Shown here in pieces: positions 37,327-46,447 of a stretch of DNA of 64,000 nucleotides; position 1 is the stretch's first letter, and each line of letters begins with the position of its first letter. The position numbers were made by a program, and so were the translations under genes. This DNA comes from Pseudomonas fluorescens (GTDB lineage Bacteria; Pseudomonadota; Gammaproteobacteria; Pseudomonadales; Pseudomonadaceae), in NCBI RefSeq assembly GCF_002837185.1, contig NZ_KZ478008.1:19734-83733 (forward strand), written 5' to 3'. The notes beneath the pieces are model-generated. The model made no database searches. It saw nothing but the letters and a program-made list of their open reading frames with translations, and was not told the origin of the DNA.

Positions 37327-37731
37327 TCACGGGCTGCGGATTTGCGTCACTTCGATGCCCTGCTCGCCTTGCTTGAGCGTCACCACCACCTGCCCTCTTT
37401 CCCCCTCCACCGCATACATCGAGCGCGTATAGCCCGCCCGGTCATAAGCGGGATAGGCCTGCACCTGCCTGATCAACGTGATACCGAGCACCGCGCCCAC
37501 CTGCTCGCCGACCCGTTCTTGGGAGCGAATAAACGCTTCAAGTGCGAGGTCCTCCGGTGTGTGTTCGGCGTGATTATTGAAGAAGTAAGCCGCCATGCAT
37601 CCCACGGTCACCAGGACCAGCAGTTGCTTGGCCGTTACCCCGAAGAGTGTCGAGGGTAGAGGCATTTGAGACCAGACCTGTTTTTGTTGTAAGTACCGGG
37701 TCACCGGCATTGGTCGTTGCTGATCAGACAC
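37327..37731 (-). CDS. Membrane-anchored hypothetical protein, possible Coa1-like domain
   Basis: A 134-aa protein with one membrane helix (AKQLLVLVTVGCMAAYFF, near residues 33-52) and a soluble C-terminal part of about 80 aa (VGEQVGAVLGITLIRQVQAY and QVVVTLKQGEQGIEVTQI). The soluble part resembles the Coa1/Tim21-type fold seen in small cytochrome-oxidase-assembly-like proteins, but the match is by eye only. Start is a GTG giving MSDQQRPMPV; an ATG at 37710 is an alternative. Neither has a clear ribosome-binding site. Confidence 0.65.
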   Translation of the reverse strand: MSDQQRPMPVTRYLQQKQVWSQMPLPSTLFGVTAKQLLVLVTVGCMAAYFFNNHAEHTPEDLALEAFIRSQERVGEQVGAVLGITLIRQVQAYPAYDRAGYTRSMYAVEGERGQVVVTLKQGEQGIEVTQIRSP

Positions 37732-37847
37732 AGCATTCTAGTAGGGTCGTGGCGCAACGCCATAGGCCGGGGCGACGCGCGCAGTCTTTTTTGCGCACAA
37801 AGCCCTGCGCCATTGAATCCCCAACGCGCTGCACATAGACTCCGGCC

Positions 37848-38756
37848 ATGCGTTTACGTCATATCGAAGTGATTCAGGCCATCTTGCAGACCGGGCACCT
37901 CGGCACGGCCGCCGAGTGGTTGCAACTCCCCGTGGGCGAGGTGGACGCCACCCTCAAGGATGCCGAGCTGCAGCTGGGCTTCATGCTGTTTGCCAGTGTA
38001 CGCGGGCGCCTGCAAGCCACCCGTGAAACCCTGGAGTTGCAGACGCAAATCGCGCCCCTGTACGAAGCACTGGAGCCGATACAGCGTCTGGCCAGCCGCT
38101 TGAAACACCATCACGCGCCGACCTTGCGCGTGCTGTGCACCCCGCCGCTGGCAAGCCAGTTGTTGCCACACAGCATCGCCCTGCTGCGCCGACGGTTCCA
38201 GGACACGCCGTGCAACCTGTCGAGCCAGCCGACCCGGGAAATCGTCCGCAGCCTGTTGCTGCATGAAACCGACGTGGGCCTGAGCCTGCACGATCCGGAG
38301 CACCCGCACATTCAAAGCAGCGTACTGGCCCAAGGCAAACTCCAGTTGCTCGCCCCCCATGGCTGGCTCAAACCCAGGCAGAAGTACATCGCGCTGCAGG
38401 ACCTGGCGGGACAGTCGATGATTGGCCTGGAGGGCCAGGACCCATTGAGCCGCCTGCTGGACGCCAAGCTGCAAGCCTTGCGCCCGCTGCCGGTGGTGCA
38501 GACGCGGGTGCAGACGTACCAGATGATGCGCAGCATGGTCGAAGCGGGCGAAGGCCTGGCGGTTGTCGACCCGTTCACCGCCTTCGGCGCTCGGGACGCG
38601 GGGCTGGATGTGTGCCCGATTTCACCACCGATCAGTGTCAAGCTGTATGCGCTGACCCTGCACGACGGGGCCGCGTCACCGGCCCTGAGCGCGTTGCTGG
38701 AGATCGTCACGCAAAAGGCCGACAACCTGCTGACCACCGAGATGAAACCGCAGTAG
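37848..38756 (+). CDS. LysR family transcriptional regulator
   Basis: A 302-aa protein with an N-terminal winged helix-turn-helix (MRLRHIEVIQAILQTGHLGT AAEWLQ region, residues 1-60) and a periplasmic-binding-like effector domain (for example LRVLCTPPLASQLLPHSIAL, LLLHETDVGLSLHD and GEGLAVVDPFTAFGARD). The first 20 residues match LysR proteins that regulate amino-acid metabolism, such as the LysR/ArgP-like or NocR-type group. The effector is unknown. It is not clearly divergent from a target; the nearest co-directional gene is absent, so its regulon may lie elsewhere. Confidence 0.9.
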   Translation: MRLRHIEVIQAILQTGHLGTAAEWLQLPVGEVDATLKDAELQLGFMLFASVRGRLQATRETLELQTQIAPLYEALEPIQRLASRLKHHHAPTLRVLCTPPLASQLLPHSIALLRRRFQDTPCNLSSQPTREIVRSLLLHETDVGLSLHDPEHPHIQSSVLAQGKLQLLAPHGWLKPRQKYIALQDLAGQSMIGLEGQDPLSRLLDAKLQALRPLPVVQTRVQTYQMMRSMVEAGEGLAVVDPFTAFGARDAGLDVCPISPPISVKLYALTLHDGAASPALSALLEIVTQKADNLLTTEMKPQ

Positions 38757-38764
38757 ATGCGGCC

Positions 38765-39346
38765 TCAGATCGAACTGACTTCGGTCTTGAACAGCCGATA
38801 CCAGAAAATCGCCACTTCACGGGTTTGCGGGTCAATCCCGCGATAGCGCAGTTGATCGATTCCCCCCATTACATACCCGCTACGTTCATACAGGCGGCAG
38901 GCACCCAGGTTGTTGTTCTGGGTTTCGAGCATCATGCCCGGCAGGTTTTTCTTGCGTGCCCAGAATTGCGCCACATCCAACAGCGCCTTGGCAACACCGT
39001 GACGCCGCGCAGGCAGCGCCACCGCCAACTCGTCAACGTGGGCAAAACCGTTCCAGTTGGTACTGACCACGACGTGGCCGACGGCGCGATCATCCAGGTA
39101 GGCCATGAAGATCGCACTGTCGGGCGCGTTGCGAAAGCTGGCGAATTCTTCCGGGTCGATGCCGTAGCACTTGCGGTACGGCAGGATGCGTTCCACCGGC
39201 CACTGATCGACTCGTTTGTCCATCTGCGGCACGCCATAGGCACTGACCTCGAAACTGAAGTCATTGCCCCATACATAAGCATCGAAGCCTTCATCGGCGA
39301 CTCGCACACTGAGCCCTGGATACTTCGGGTTCATGACAGCTTGCAT
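38765..39346 (-). CDS. GNAT family N-acetyltransferase
   Basis: A 193-aa protein from the ATG with AAGGAA upstream. The acetyl-CoA-binding region is visible as VDELAVALPARRHGVAKALL (motif A, with RRHGVAKA as the pyrophosphate loop), followed by LETQNNNLGACRLYERSGYV, a typical motif B. It starts 9 nt after the ldcA stop on the same strand, so the two are probably cotranscribed; the substrate might be a polyamine or diamine such as cadaverine, but that is inference only. Confidence 0.88.
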   Translation of the reverse strand: MQAVMNPKYPGLSVRVADEGFDAYVWGNDFSFEVSAYGVPQMDKRVDQWPVERILPYRKCYGIDPEEFASFRNAPDSAIFMAYLDDRAVGHVVVSTNWNGFAHVDELAVALPARRHGVAKALLDVAQFWARKKNLPGMMLETQNNNLGACRLYERSGYVMGGIDQLRYRGIDPQTREVAIFWYRLFKTEVSSI

Positions 39347-39354
39347 AACGTTCC

Positions 39355-41610
39355 TTAACCTTTGATGCAATCGACGGTGTAACAACGACCACTGCCGTCA
39401 TCTTCATGTTGCAGCCCATGCACATCAGCGACAAAGCCGGGAAAACTGCTGTCGAACGTGCGGGCGAACGCCAGGTAATCGATGATCGACCGCGTTGACT
39501 CGGTAAAGCGCTCGCCCGGCATGATCAACGGGATACCCGGCGGATAGGGCACCAGCATCACGGCTGCGATGCGTCCTGGCAAGGCATCGATGGACACCGC
39601 CTCCACTTCGCCCCTGACCAGCTGGTCGTAGGCGTCGGCCGGCTTCATCGCGATCTGCGGCAACACCGTGTACATGCGCTTGAGATGCCTGGCCGTCGCA
39701 TTGCTGCGATAACAACTGTGCAACTGGTTGCACAGATCGCGCAACCCCAGGCCTTGATAACGGACCGGGCCCTGGGCATATACCGAAGGCAGGCAACTGG
39801 CCAGGCTGGCATTCGCATCATAGCTGCGCTTGAATTCCAGCAACTCGGTGAGCAAGGTACTCCATTTGCCTTTGGTGATGCCCATCGAAAACAACACCAG
39901 GAAAGAATACAGCCCGGTCTTCTCCACCACCAGGCCGCGTTCCCAGAGGAACTTGCTGACCACGGCGGCCGGAATCCCGCAATCGCTCAAGGCGCCACCG
40001 GCGTTGAGGCCGGGCATCACCAGCGTGACCTTGATCGGGTCCAGCAGCACATAATCTTCAGCCACATCGCCAAAACCATGCCAGTCGTCCTGGGGGTGCA
40101 GCAGCCAGTCGGCCGTGGCGACCCGATCGATACCGGCCACCGAGGGTGGCTGCCAGATGGAAAACCACCAATCATCGGCGGCGATATGCTGACGCAGATT
40201 GGCCAGTGCACGGCGGAAACTCAGGGCCTCGTCGAACATTTCCTGCAACAGCGAGCGTCCCGCCGGGCCTTCCATCATCGCCGATGCTACGTCCAGCGAG
40301 GCGATGATGCTGTATTGCGGCGACGTGGAGATATGCATCATGAACGCTTCGTTGAAACGGTCGCGGTCCAGCTGCCGCGCACCGCCATCCTGCACATGGA
40401 TCATCGATGCCTGACTGAAGGCCGCCAGCAACTTGTGGGTGGAGTGCGTGGTGAACACCAGCGGGCTGTCCGGTGTCCGCAACGTGCCCATGCCATAGCG
40501 TCCGGCGAAAAACTCGTGGAACGCCGCGTAGGCATACCAGGCCTCATCGAAGTGCAGCACCTCTACGCTGTTGCCCAACTGCTGCTTGATCAGTTCGGCG
40601 TTGTAGCACAGGCCGTCGTAGGTGGAATTGGTCACCACCGCCAGCTTGACCTTCGCCGGGCGGCCACGGGTCAGCGGGCTGGCGGCGATCTTGGCGCGGA
40701 TCGATTCGGGGCTGAATTCACTCAAGGGAATGGGGCCGATGATGCCCAGTTCGTTGCGTTCCGGGCACAGGTACAACGGGATCGCGCCGGTCATGATGAT
40801 CGAATGCAGCACTGACTTGTGGCAATTGCGATCCACCAATACCAGATCGTCGCGGCCCACCATGGAGTGCCAGACGATTTTGTTGGCGGTGGAGGTGCCG
40901 TTGATCACGAAGAACGTATGGTCGGCGCCGAAGTTGCGGGCGGCGCGGGCTTCGGCTTCGGCCAGCGGCCCGGTGTGATCGAGCAGCGAGCCCAGTTCGG
41001 GGACGGAAACGGACAGGTCCGAACGCAAGGTGTTCTCGCCGAAGAACTGATGAAACGCCTGCCCTACCGGGCTTTTGCGATACGCCACACCACCGCCGTG
41101 GCCCGGGGTATGCCAGGAGTAATTGGAGTCGGCGGTGTGTTGCACCAGGGCCTTGAAGAACGGCGGCAACAGGCCATCGAGGTAGGCTCGCGCAGCGCGG
41201 GCGACCTGGCGCGCCAGAAACGGTACGGTGTCTTCGAACAGATACAGAATGCCGCGCAGCTGGTTGAGTTCGCTCATGGCGTCAGCCGGGGCGTTTTCCA
41301 GGGTGACTTGTTCGCCCAGGGCGAAGATCGGCAGGCTGGGCGCCCTCACCCGCGCCAGGCGGATCAGCTCGACCATGTTTTGCAGCAAGTGGGTGTTTTC
41401 CCCGGCGCCTTCTGCGGCAATCAGCATACACGCAAGGCCATGGTGGGTGGACGCCACCAATCGCCCTTCGGCGTAATCCACCGCAGAAAAGATACTGAAG
41501 CCCTCCTGCTCCAACTCCCTGGCAATGCCTCGAACCCGGTCACCGGCAACGGTGTCAGCCTTGATGTCACGGTGCACGATAAGGACGGGAAACTTCAGGT
41601 CTTTGTACAT
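39355..41610 (-). CDS. ldcA: Lysine decarboxylase LdcA (Orn/Lys/Arg decarboxylase family)
   Basis: PLP-dependent decarboxylase of 751 aa, converting lysine to cadaverine. It has the N-terminal wing domain (VLIVHRDIKADTVAGDRVRG), the PLP core with NYSWHTPGHGGGVAY, FFVINGTSTANKIVWHS and the PLP-binding lysine in STHSTHKLLAAFSQ (near residue 392), and a C-terminal domain with PYPPGIPLIMPGERF. The length equals that of P. aeruginosa LdcA (PA1818), and the downstream order dnaQ-rnhA agrees with that locus, so lysine is favoured over arginine or ornithine. In P. aeruginosa the gene is arginine-induced through ArgR. A good site (GGAG) precedes the ATG. Confidence 0.9.
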   Translation of the reverse strand: MYKDLKFPVLIVHRDIKADTVAGDRVRGIARELEQEGFSIFSAVDYAEGRLVASTHHGLACMLIAAEGAGENTHLLQNMVELIRLARVRAPSLPIFALGEQVTLENAPADAMSELNQLRGILYLFEDTVPFLARQVARAARAYLDGLLPPFFKALVQHTADSNYSWHTPGHGGGVAYRKSPVGQAFHQFFGENTLRSDLSVSVPELGSLLDHTGPLAEAEARAARNFGADHTFFVINGTSTANKIVWHSMVGRDDLVLVDRNCHKSVLHSIIMTGAIPLYLCPERNELGIIGPIPLSEFSPESIRAKIAASPLTRGRPAKVKLAVVTNSTYDGLCYNAELIKQQLGNSVEVLHFDEAWYAYAAFHEFFAGRYGMGTLRTPDSPLVFTTHSTHKLLAAFSQASMIHVQDGGARQLDRDRFNEAFMMHISTSPQYSIIASLDVASAMMEGPAGRSLLQEMFDEALSFRRALANLRQHIAADDWWFSIWQPPSVAGIDRVATADWLLHPQDDWHGFGDVAEDYVLLDPIKVTLVMPGLNAGGALSDCGIPAAVVSKFLWERGLVVEKTGLYSFLVLFSMGITKGKWSTLLTELLEFKRSYDANASLASCLPSVYAQGPVRYQGLGLRDLCNQLHSCYRSNATARHLKRMYTVLPQIAMKPADAYDQLVRGEVEAVSIDALPGRIAAVMLVPYPPGIPLIMPGERFTESTRSIIDYLAFARTFDSSFPGFVADVHGLQHEDDGSGRCYTVDCIKG

Positions 41611-41728
41611 GAGCGCTCCTACTCCTGAGGGCTTGCACTCAGGGTAGAAGCTGGAAGCGAATGTGGCGAATGAAGATTTCGAAAACGAGGGAAGTAAACT
41701 GTGGGAGGGGTATGAGCGCAGATCCCCT

Positions 41729-41760
41729 GTGGGAGGGGGCTTGCCCCCGATAGCGGTGGG
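41729..41760. repeat. REP element (single)
   Basis: GTGGGAGGGGGCTTGCCCCC followed by GATAGCGGTGGG, the reverse-oriented copy of the element at 7253. A partial GTGGGAGGGG copy precedes it at 41701. It lies in the 244-bp gap between the ldcA start and the dnaQ stop; the rest of that gap has no gene. Confidence 0.85.
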
Positions 41761-41854
41761 TCAACCAACATCAATGTCTGCTGGGCCGACGCCTTCGCGG
41801 GCAAGTCGAATCGTCGCACCGCCCCGCGCACAGTTTTACCGCGATGAACCAGGA

Positions 41855-42601
41855 TTACTGCTGCGTCAGCTGAGTCCACAGCGCCGGCGCGCCGGCCGCC
41901 TTGGCAATCGCTTCCAGCCGCGCGGCATGCTCGGCCAGATCCTGCTCGCTGGCACGGATGACAGGCGTGGGCCTGCGGTCAGCCGGCAGGCGACGGATCT
42001 CCGAGGGACGATTGCCCGAGCCTTCCGCCGAACCGCTGCCATCGGTTGCATTACCGGCCAGCGACAGGCTGGTCTGCCCACCGGTCATGGTCAGGTAAAC
42101 GTCAGCCAGGATCTCGGAGTCGAGCAAGGCGCCGTGCAGTTCACGCCCGGAGTTGTCGACGCCATAACGCTTGCACAAGGCATCAAGGCTGTTGCGTTGG
42201 CCGGGGTGACGCTCGCGGGCCATCATCAAGGTGTCGAGGATCGAGCAGTGCCGGGAAATATCCGCTCGGTCCATCTGCCCCATCAAGGCAAATTCATTAT
42301 TGATGAAGCCGACGTCGAACGCCGCGTTATGGATGATCAGTTGGGCGCCGTTGATGAACTCGAAAAACTCATCGGCCACTTCGGCAAAGCGCGGCTTGCC
42401 CTTGAGGAATTCGTCGGTGATGCCGTGGACGCCGATCGCGCCTTCGTCACTGTCGCGGTCCGGTTGCAGGTAGACGTGGAAGTGACGACCGGTCAGGCGG
42501 CGCCCCATCAGTTCGACGCAACCGATTTCGATGATCCGGTGACCATCGGTCACCGGCATGCCGGTGGTTTCGGTATCGAGTACAACGGATCGGATGGCCA
42601 T
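41855..42601 (-). CDS. dnaQ: DNA polymerase III epsilon subunit (3'-5' proofreading exonuclease)
   Basis: Proofreading exonuclease of the replicative polymerase, 248 aa. Exo I is VVLDTETTGMP (Asp9, Glu11), followed by RIIEIGCVEL, Exo II HNAAFDVGFINNE, and Exo III with HGALLDSEILADVY near 160. The C-terminal tail (about 180-248) is the extended part that binds the alpha subunit. It lies 61 nt downstream of rnhA on the same strand, the normal bacterial dnaQ-rnhA neighbourhood (often divergent in enterics, co-oriented here). Confidence 0.97.
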   Translation of the reverse strand: MAIRSVVLDTETTGMPVTDGHRIIEIGCVELMGRRLTGRHFHVYLQPDRDSDEGAIGVHGITDEFLKGKPRFAEVADEFFEFINGAQLIIHNAAFDVGFINNEFALMGQMDRADISRHCSILDTLMMARERHPGQRNSLDALCKRYGVDNSGRELHGALLDSEILADVYLTMTGGQTSLSLAGNATDGSGSAEGSGNRPSEIRRLPADRRPTPVIRASEQDLAEHAARLEAIAKAAGAPALWTQLTQQ

Positions 42602-42662
42602 CAGGGTTCAGCTCTCAACGGTGTGTAGATCAAAGGGCGCGATGTTAACACGTCAGCCGGCA

Positions 42663-43115
42663 TCAGCTCTGCTTGTAGCCGCGCACTTCATCCACGCCAC
42701 GGTTGGCCAGTTGGTCGGCGCGCTCGTTGCCTGGATGGCCGATATGCCCGCGCACCCATTTCCAGGTGATGTCATGGCGATTGCATTGCTCATCGAGCAA
42801 TTGCCACAGGTCGGCATTCTTGACCGGCTCCTTGGACGCCGTCTTCCAACCGCGCTTCTTCCAGTTGACCATCCACTCGTTGATGCCCTTCATCACATAT
42901 TGCGAGTCGGTCACCAGCAGGACGTCGCAGCGCCGCTTGAGCTCTTCAAGGCCGCGAATGGCGCCCATCAGTTCCATACGGTTGTTGGTGGTATTGGCTT
43001 CGCCGCCCCACAACTCCTTCTCCACACCCTTGCACACCAGCAACGCGCCCCACCCGCCGGGGCCGGGGTTGCCCTTGCAGGCGCCATCGGTGAAGAGCTC
43101 TACACTATCGGTCAT
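42663..43115 (-). CDS. rnhA: Ribonuclease HI
   Basis: Degrades the RNA strand of RNA-DNA hybrids. The 150-aa protein contains LFTDGACKGNPGPGGWGALL with the catalytic Asp10, MELMGAIRGLEEL with Glu near 48, LLVTDSQYVMKGINEWM with Asp near 70, and the C-terminal Asp of NERADQLANRGVDE. The length is normal. It lies between the methyltransferase and dnaQ, all on the minus strand, suggesting one transcription unit. Confidence 0.97.
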   Translation of the reverse strand: MTDSVELFTDGACKGNPGPGGWGALLVCKGVEKELWGGEANTTNNRMELMGAIRGLEELKRRCDVLLVTDSQYVMKGINEWMVNWKKRGWKTASKEPVKNADLWQLLDEQCNRHDITWKWVRGHIGHPGNERADQLANRGVDEVRGYKQS

Positions 43116-43145
43116 CGGTTATTCGGCCTGAATCAAAAAGAGGTT

Positions 43146-43904
43146 TTACGGTTGGCGTTGTTCGCGGTTGACCTTGGCCAGCGGCATCGGTACCAGCTTG
43201 CCGAGCGGTTCGCGGCGCACTTGCTGCACCGGCCGCAGCCCGACCGCGATCTTGCGCGCCACCAATAAATAGAAGCCGCCACCCGACAGTTGCCAGGCCC
43301 CGGCACGGCGTTCCCAGCCGGCGAGGCGGCCCTGCCACTTGGCGGACGCAAGCGGCGGACGATAGCACCCGAAGCGGCGTTTCTCCAGCGCGAAGCCCAG
43401 CAGGTTCAACCAGTCACCCACCCGTGAAGGCGCGATGCAACGCGCCTGGCGCAGACCGTCCTGGGCGAACACGTGGCGCAGGCCCCAGCTGCTCCAGGGG
43501 TTGATGCCAACAATCAGCAAATGGCCACCCGGGCGCACGCTGCTCGCGGCTTCGCGCAACAAACCGTGGGGAGACAGGCAGAAATCCAGGCCGTGCTGCA
43601 ACACCACCACATCGGCGGCGTGTTCGCTCAATGGCCAGGCCTGCTCCTCGCAGACGATTTCCACGCCCGGCAACGGCGCCCCCAGGCGTACATTGCGTTG
43701 TACCTGCGGTGCGCACGGCGGCGGCTCGGCCGAGGGGCCGTAATGCACCAGATAGCCACCAAAGAATCGGCCCAGCTCGTCGTCGAGCATGCGCCGTTCT
43801 TCATCCAGCAGAAACTGCCCCAGCGGCCCGGACAGCCATTCGCGGGCGGCACCGATCAGAGCCAGCCACTCAGGATCGGCCTGGGCGAACGCTTTATCAG
43901 TCAT
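43146..43904 (-). CDS. Class I SAM-dependent methyltransferase
   Basis: A 252-aa protein starting at the ATG with GGAG 6 nt upstream (MTDKAFAQADPEWLALIGAA). A class I Rossmann core is visible: LPGVEIVCEEQAWPLSEHAA, VVLQHGLDFCLSPHGLLREA and GGHLLIVGINPWSSWGLRHV. It resembles the Pseudomonas PA1814-type methyltransferase encoded between rnhA and gloB; the substrate is unknown. The gene is divergent from gloB with a 65-bp gap. Confidence 0.85.
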   Translation of the reverse strand: MTDKAFAQADPEWLALIGAAREWLSGPLGQFLLDEERRMLDDELGRFFGGYLVHYGPSAEPPPCAPQVQRNVRLGAPLPGVEIVCEEQAWPLSEHAADVVVLQHGLDFCLSPHGLLREAASSVRPGGHLLIVGINPWSSWGLRHVFAQDGLRQARCIAPSRVGDWLNLLGFALEKRRFGCYRPPLASAKWQGRLAGWERRAGAWQLSGGGFYLLVARKIAVGLRPVQQVRREPLGKLVPMPLAKVNREQRQP

Positions 43905-43969
43905 TGCATTCTCCAATTCGCCTAGACGTTCTAAGATGCACCAATGTGTTCAGCTTGGCGAATCGAAGA

Positions 43970-44737
43970 ATGATACAGATCAGTGCCCTGCCCGCCTTCA
44001 CCGATAACTACATCTGGTTGTTACAGGATGAGCGAAGCCAACGTTGCGCCGTGGTCGATCCCGGTGACGCCGCGCCGGTAATCGCGTGGCTTGAGCAGAA
44101 CCCGGCCTGGGTACTCAGCGACATCCTGGTCACTCACCATCACCATGATCATGTCGGTGGTGTCGAGCAACTCAAAAAGCTGACCGGCGCCAACGTCTAC
44201 GGCCCTGCGAACGAAAACATCCCGGCACGGGACGTCGACTTGCAGGACAACGACCGCATCACCGTGCTTGGCTGGGACTTCGTCGTGTACGCAGTGCCCG
44301 GCCACACCCTCGGCCATATCGCGTATTACCATCAAGGCGTGCTGTTGTGCGGCGACACTCTGTTTGCTGCCGGTTGCGGTCGGCTGTTCGAAGGCACGCC
44401 GCAGCAGATGCATACCTCACTCGAGCGCCTGGCCGCCCTGCCCGCCGACACCCTGGTGTACTGCACCCACGAATACACACAAAGTAACCTCAAGTTTGCC
44501 CAAGCCGTGGAACCGCACAACACCGACATCGCGCAAAGGGTGGCGCAAGTCGCCCAATTGCGCGCGCGCGGCGAAATGACGCTGCCGTCCAACCTGGCGC
44601 TTGAAAAACGTACTAATCCTTTTCTGCGCACCTCTGAAACATCCGTTAAACAAAAAGCGGACGAACGGAATGGACGCGACAACCGCTCTGGGGCCGAGGT
44701 GTTTGCTAGCTTGAGGGCCTGGAAAGATAAGTTCTAA
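43970..44737 (+). CDS. gloB: Hydroxyacylglutathione hydrolase (glyoxalase II)
   Basis: Metallo-beta-lactamase-fold enzyme of 255 aa that splits S-D-lactoylglutathione to D-lactate and glutathione, completing methylglyoxal detoxification. The binuclear metal site is visible in THHHHDHVGG (near residue 54), VPGHTLGHIAYY, and FAAGCGRLFEGTPQQMHTSL with the metal-ligating Asp in CGDTLF. CTHEYTQSNLKFA and the C-terminal NPFLRT segment bind glutathione. The length is normal for the family. Confidence 0.96.
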   Translation: MIQISALPAFTDNYIWLLQDERSQRCAVVDPGDAAPVIAWLEQNPAWVLSDILVTHHHHDHVGGVEQLKKLTGANVYGPANENIPARDVDLQDNDRITVLGWDFVVYAVPGHTLGHIAYYHQGVLLCGDTLFAAGCGRLFEGTPQQMHTSLERLAALPADTLVYCTHEYTQSNLKFAQAVEPHNTDIAQRVAQVAQLRARGEMTLPSNLALEKRTNPFLRTSETSVKQKADERNGRDNRSGAEVFASLRAWKDKF

Positions 44738-44835
44738 GCGGAAGCGATCTGATACGAAATTTCTGAATGGTTGACCGGAACCAAAGCGCTTTCTAGAATC
44801 GCCCGACATTTTTGCCCGGAACTTACTTCCAGCCA

Positions 44836-46236
44836 ATGTCGTCATCTATTCGTAATTCCATTTCTTCAGACGCATTGACCCGCCTGGCTCAAGCCGTGGC
44901 GGTGGCTGTCTCCGCAACTCTGGCGGGCTGCCAATCGACCAATTACGCTGCACAATCCACCGTGCAACCCAAACCCAATCTTGCTGCCAAGATCAAGCAA
45001 AAACCTATCTGGCTCTCAGAGAAGCCCAGCCCCGAAGTGCCCCAGGATGTCTGGGAACGCATGCGTCGGGGCTTTCAATTGCAGGATGGCGTCGGCGTCA
45101 ACCCACGCATCGAACAACAGCGCCTGTGGTTTGCGAGCAACCCGTCCTTCCTGGAAAACGCCGGGGAACGCGGCAGCCTCTACATTCATTACATCGTCGA
45201 GCGCCTTGAAGAGCGCAACATGCCCCTGGAACTGGCGCTGCTGCCGGTGATTGAAAGTGCCTACAACCCAATGGCCTATTCGCGCAGCGATGCGGTCGGT
45301 TTGTGGCAATTCATTCCCTCCACCGGGCGCTACTTCAACCTGCGTCAGACTCGCGCCTACGATGGCCGCCGCGATATCACCGCCTCCACTACCGCCGCCC
45401 TGGATTACCTGACCCGCCTGCATGACATGTTCAACGGCGACTGGCTGCTGGCCCTGGCGGCCTACAATGCGGGTGAAGGTACGGTCAGCCGGGCCATCGA
45501 GCGCAACGAGAAGCTCGGCCTGCCGACGGACTACTGGAACCTGCCCCTGCCCCAGGAAACCAAGGACTACGTGCCCAAATTCCTGGCGCTGTCCCAAGTG
45601 GTGCTGGCGCCTGAGGCCTACGGCGTCAACCTGAACCCGATCGCCAACACGCCGTATTTCGAAGTGGTTGAAGTCAAGCAAAGCATGGACCTGTCCCGGG
45701 TCGCTGCGCTGGCGGAAATCGATGAAGACGAGCTGTTCCAGCTCAACCCGGCCCTGAAACAACGCACCACCCTGGATGGGCCCCAGCATCTGCTGGTGCC
45801 CACCTCCAAGGCGCAACTGCTCACCAGCACCCTGTCGACGATGAAGCCCGAAGAGTTGTTGAGCATGCGCCCGAAGAAGCCGGTGTTCGACGAAGTCGAG
45901 ACCAAGGCGGTTGCCGGGCGTACCCGCAGCTACAAGGTGCGCACCGGCGACAATCTCACGCTTATTGCCAAGGCCAACAAGGTCGATGTGCATGACCTGC
46001 AGCGCTGGAACAAGCTCAACGGCCAGGCGCTCAAGGTCGGCCAGACCCTGGTGATGCAGGACACGCGTAAAGCCGCTGCAACAAAGCCTGTGCAGTACAA
46101 GGTCAAGAAAGGCGACTCGCTGTACATGGTCGCCAAGCGCTTCAATGTCGAGATGCAACACCTCAAGCGCTGGAACCCGCGTACCGGCCAGGCGTTGAAG
46201 CCCGGCCAGATGCTGGTGGTTTCGGGGCCGCGCTGA
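44836..46236 (+). CDS. mltD: Membrane-bound lytic transglycosylase D (MltD), lipoprotein with two LysM domains
   Basis: Outer-membrane lipoprotein that cleaves peptidoglycan glycan strands. The 466-aa protein has a signal with lipobox ATLAGC, an SLT catalytic domain in which VIESAYNPMAYSRSDAVGLW supplies the active-site Glu, and the conserved AAYNAGEGTV. LysM domain one lies at about 363-406 (YKVRTGDNLTLIAKANKV) and two at about 418-462 (YKVKKGDSLYMVAKRFNV). The start ATG gives a signal of suitable length; a TTG at 44812 would add eight residues. It is followed by a REP pair and then the peptide transporter. Confidence 0.95.
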   Translation: MSSSIRNSISSDALTRLAQAVAVAVSATLAGCQSTNYAAQSTVQPKPNLAAKIKQKPIWLSEKPSPEVPQDVWERMRRGFQLQDGVGVNPRIEQQRLWFASNPSFLENAGERGSLYIHYIVERLEERNMPLELALLPVIESAYNPMAYSRSDAVGLWQFIPSTGRYFNLRQTRAYDGRRDITASTTAALDYLTRLHDMFNGDWLLALAAYNAGEGTVSRAIERNEKLGLPTDYWNLPLPQETKDYVPKFLALSQVVLAPEAYGVNLNPIANTPYFEVVEVKQSMDLSRVAALAEIDEDELFQLNPALKQRTTLDGPQHLLVPTSKAQLLTSTLSTMKPEELLSMRPKKPVFDEVETKAVAGRTRSYKVRTGDNLTLIAKANKVDVHDLQRWNKLNGQALKVGQTLVMQDTRKAAATKPVQYKVKKGDSLYMVAKRFNVEMQHLKRWNPRTGQALKPGQMLVVSGPR

Positions 46237-46261
46237 GGCCTCAGAAACACTGGGGAACTCA

Positions 46262-46352
46262 TGTGGGAGGGGGCTTGCCCCCGATTGCGGTGGGTCAGTC
46301 AGCCCGTATATTGACTGACACACCGCTATCGGGGGCAAGCCCCCTCCCACAT
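46262..46352. repeat. Inverted REP pair (REPIN)
   Basis: GTGGGAGGGGGCTTGCCCCC opens the element and GGGGGCAAGCCCCCTCCCAC closes it in reverse orientation. The arms extend inward through CCGATTGCGGTGGGTCAGTC and GACTGACACACCGCTATCGG, around AGCCCGTATATT. The whole 91-bp unit can form one long hairpin. It sits between mltD and the transporter operon. Confidence 0.88.
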
Positions 46353-46447
46353 TGGATACTCAGTGATTTCAGCAGCCTTTTTCCATCCGGAACAAGCTGT
46401 TACTGTACCGATCATAAAGCCCAAGCCGCCCGGATCGGATCTCTGAC

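Noticed and set aside
41613..41650. Regulatory hairpin before ldcA (CCTGAG with CTCAGG)
   Set aside because: Arms of six bases only, common by chance in GC-rich DNA, and no known leader is associated with ldcA.
46262..46352. CRISPR-like repeat
   Set aside because: Only two copies, in inverted not direct orientation, with no spacers; it is a REP pair.
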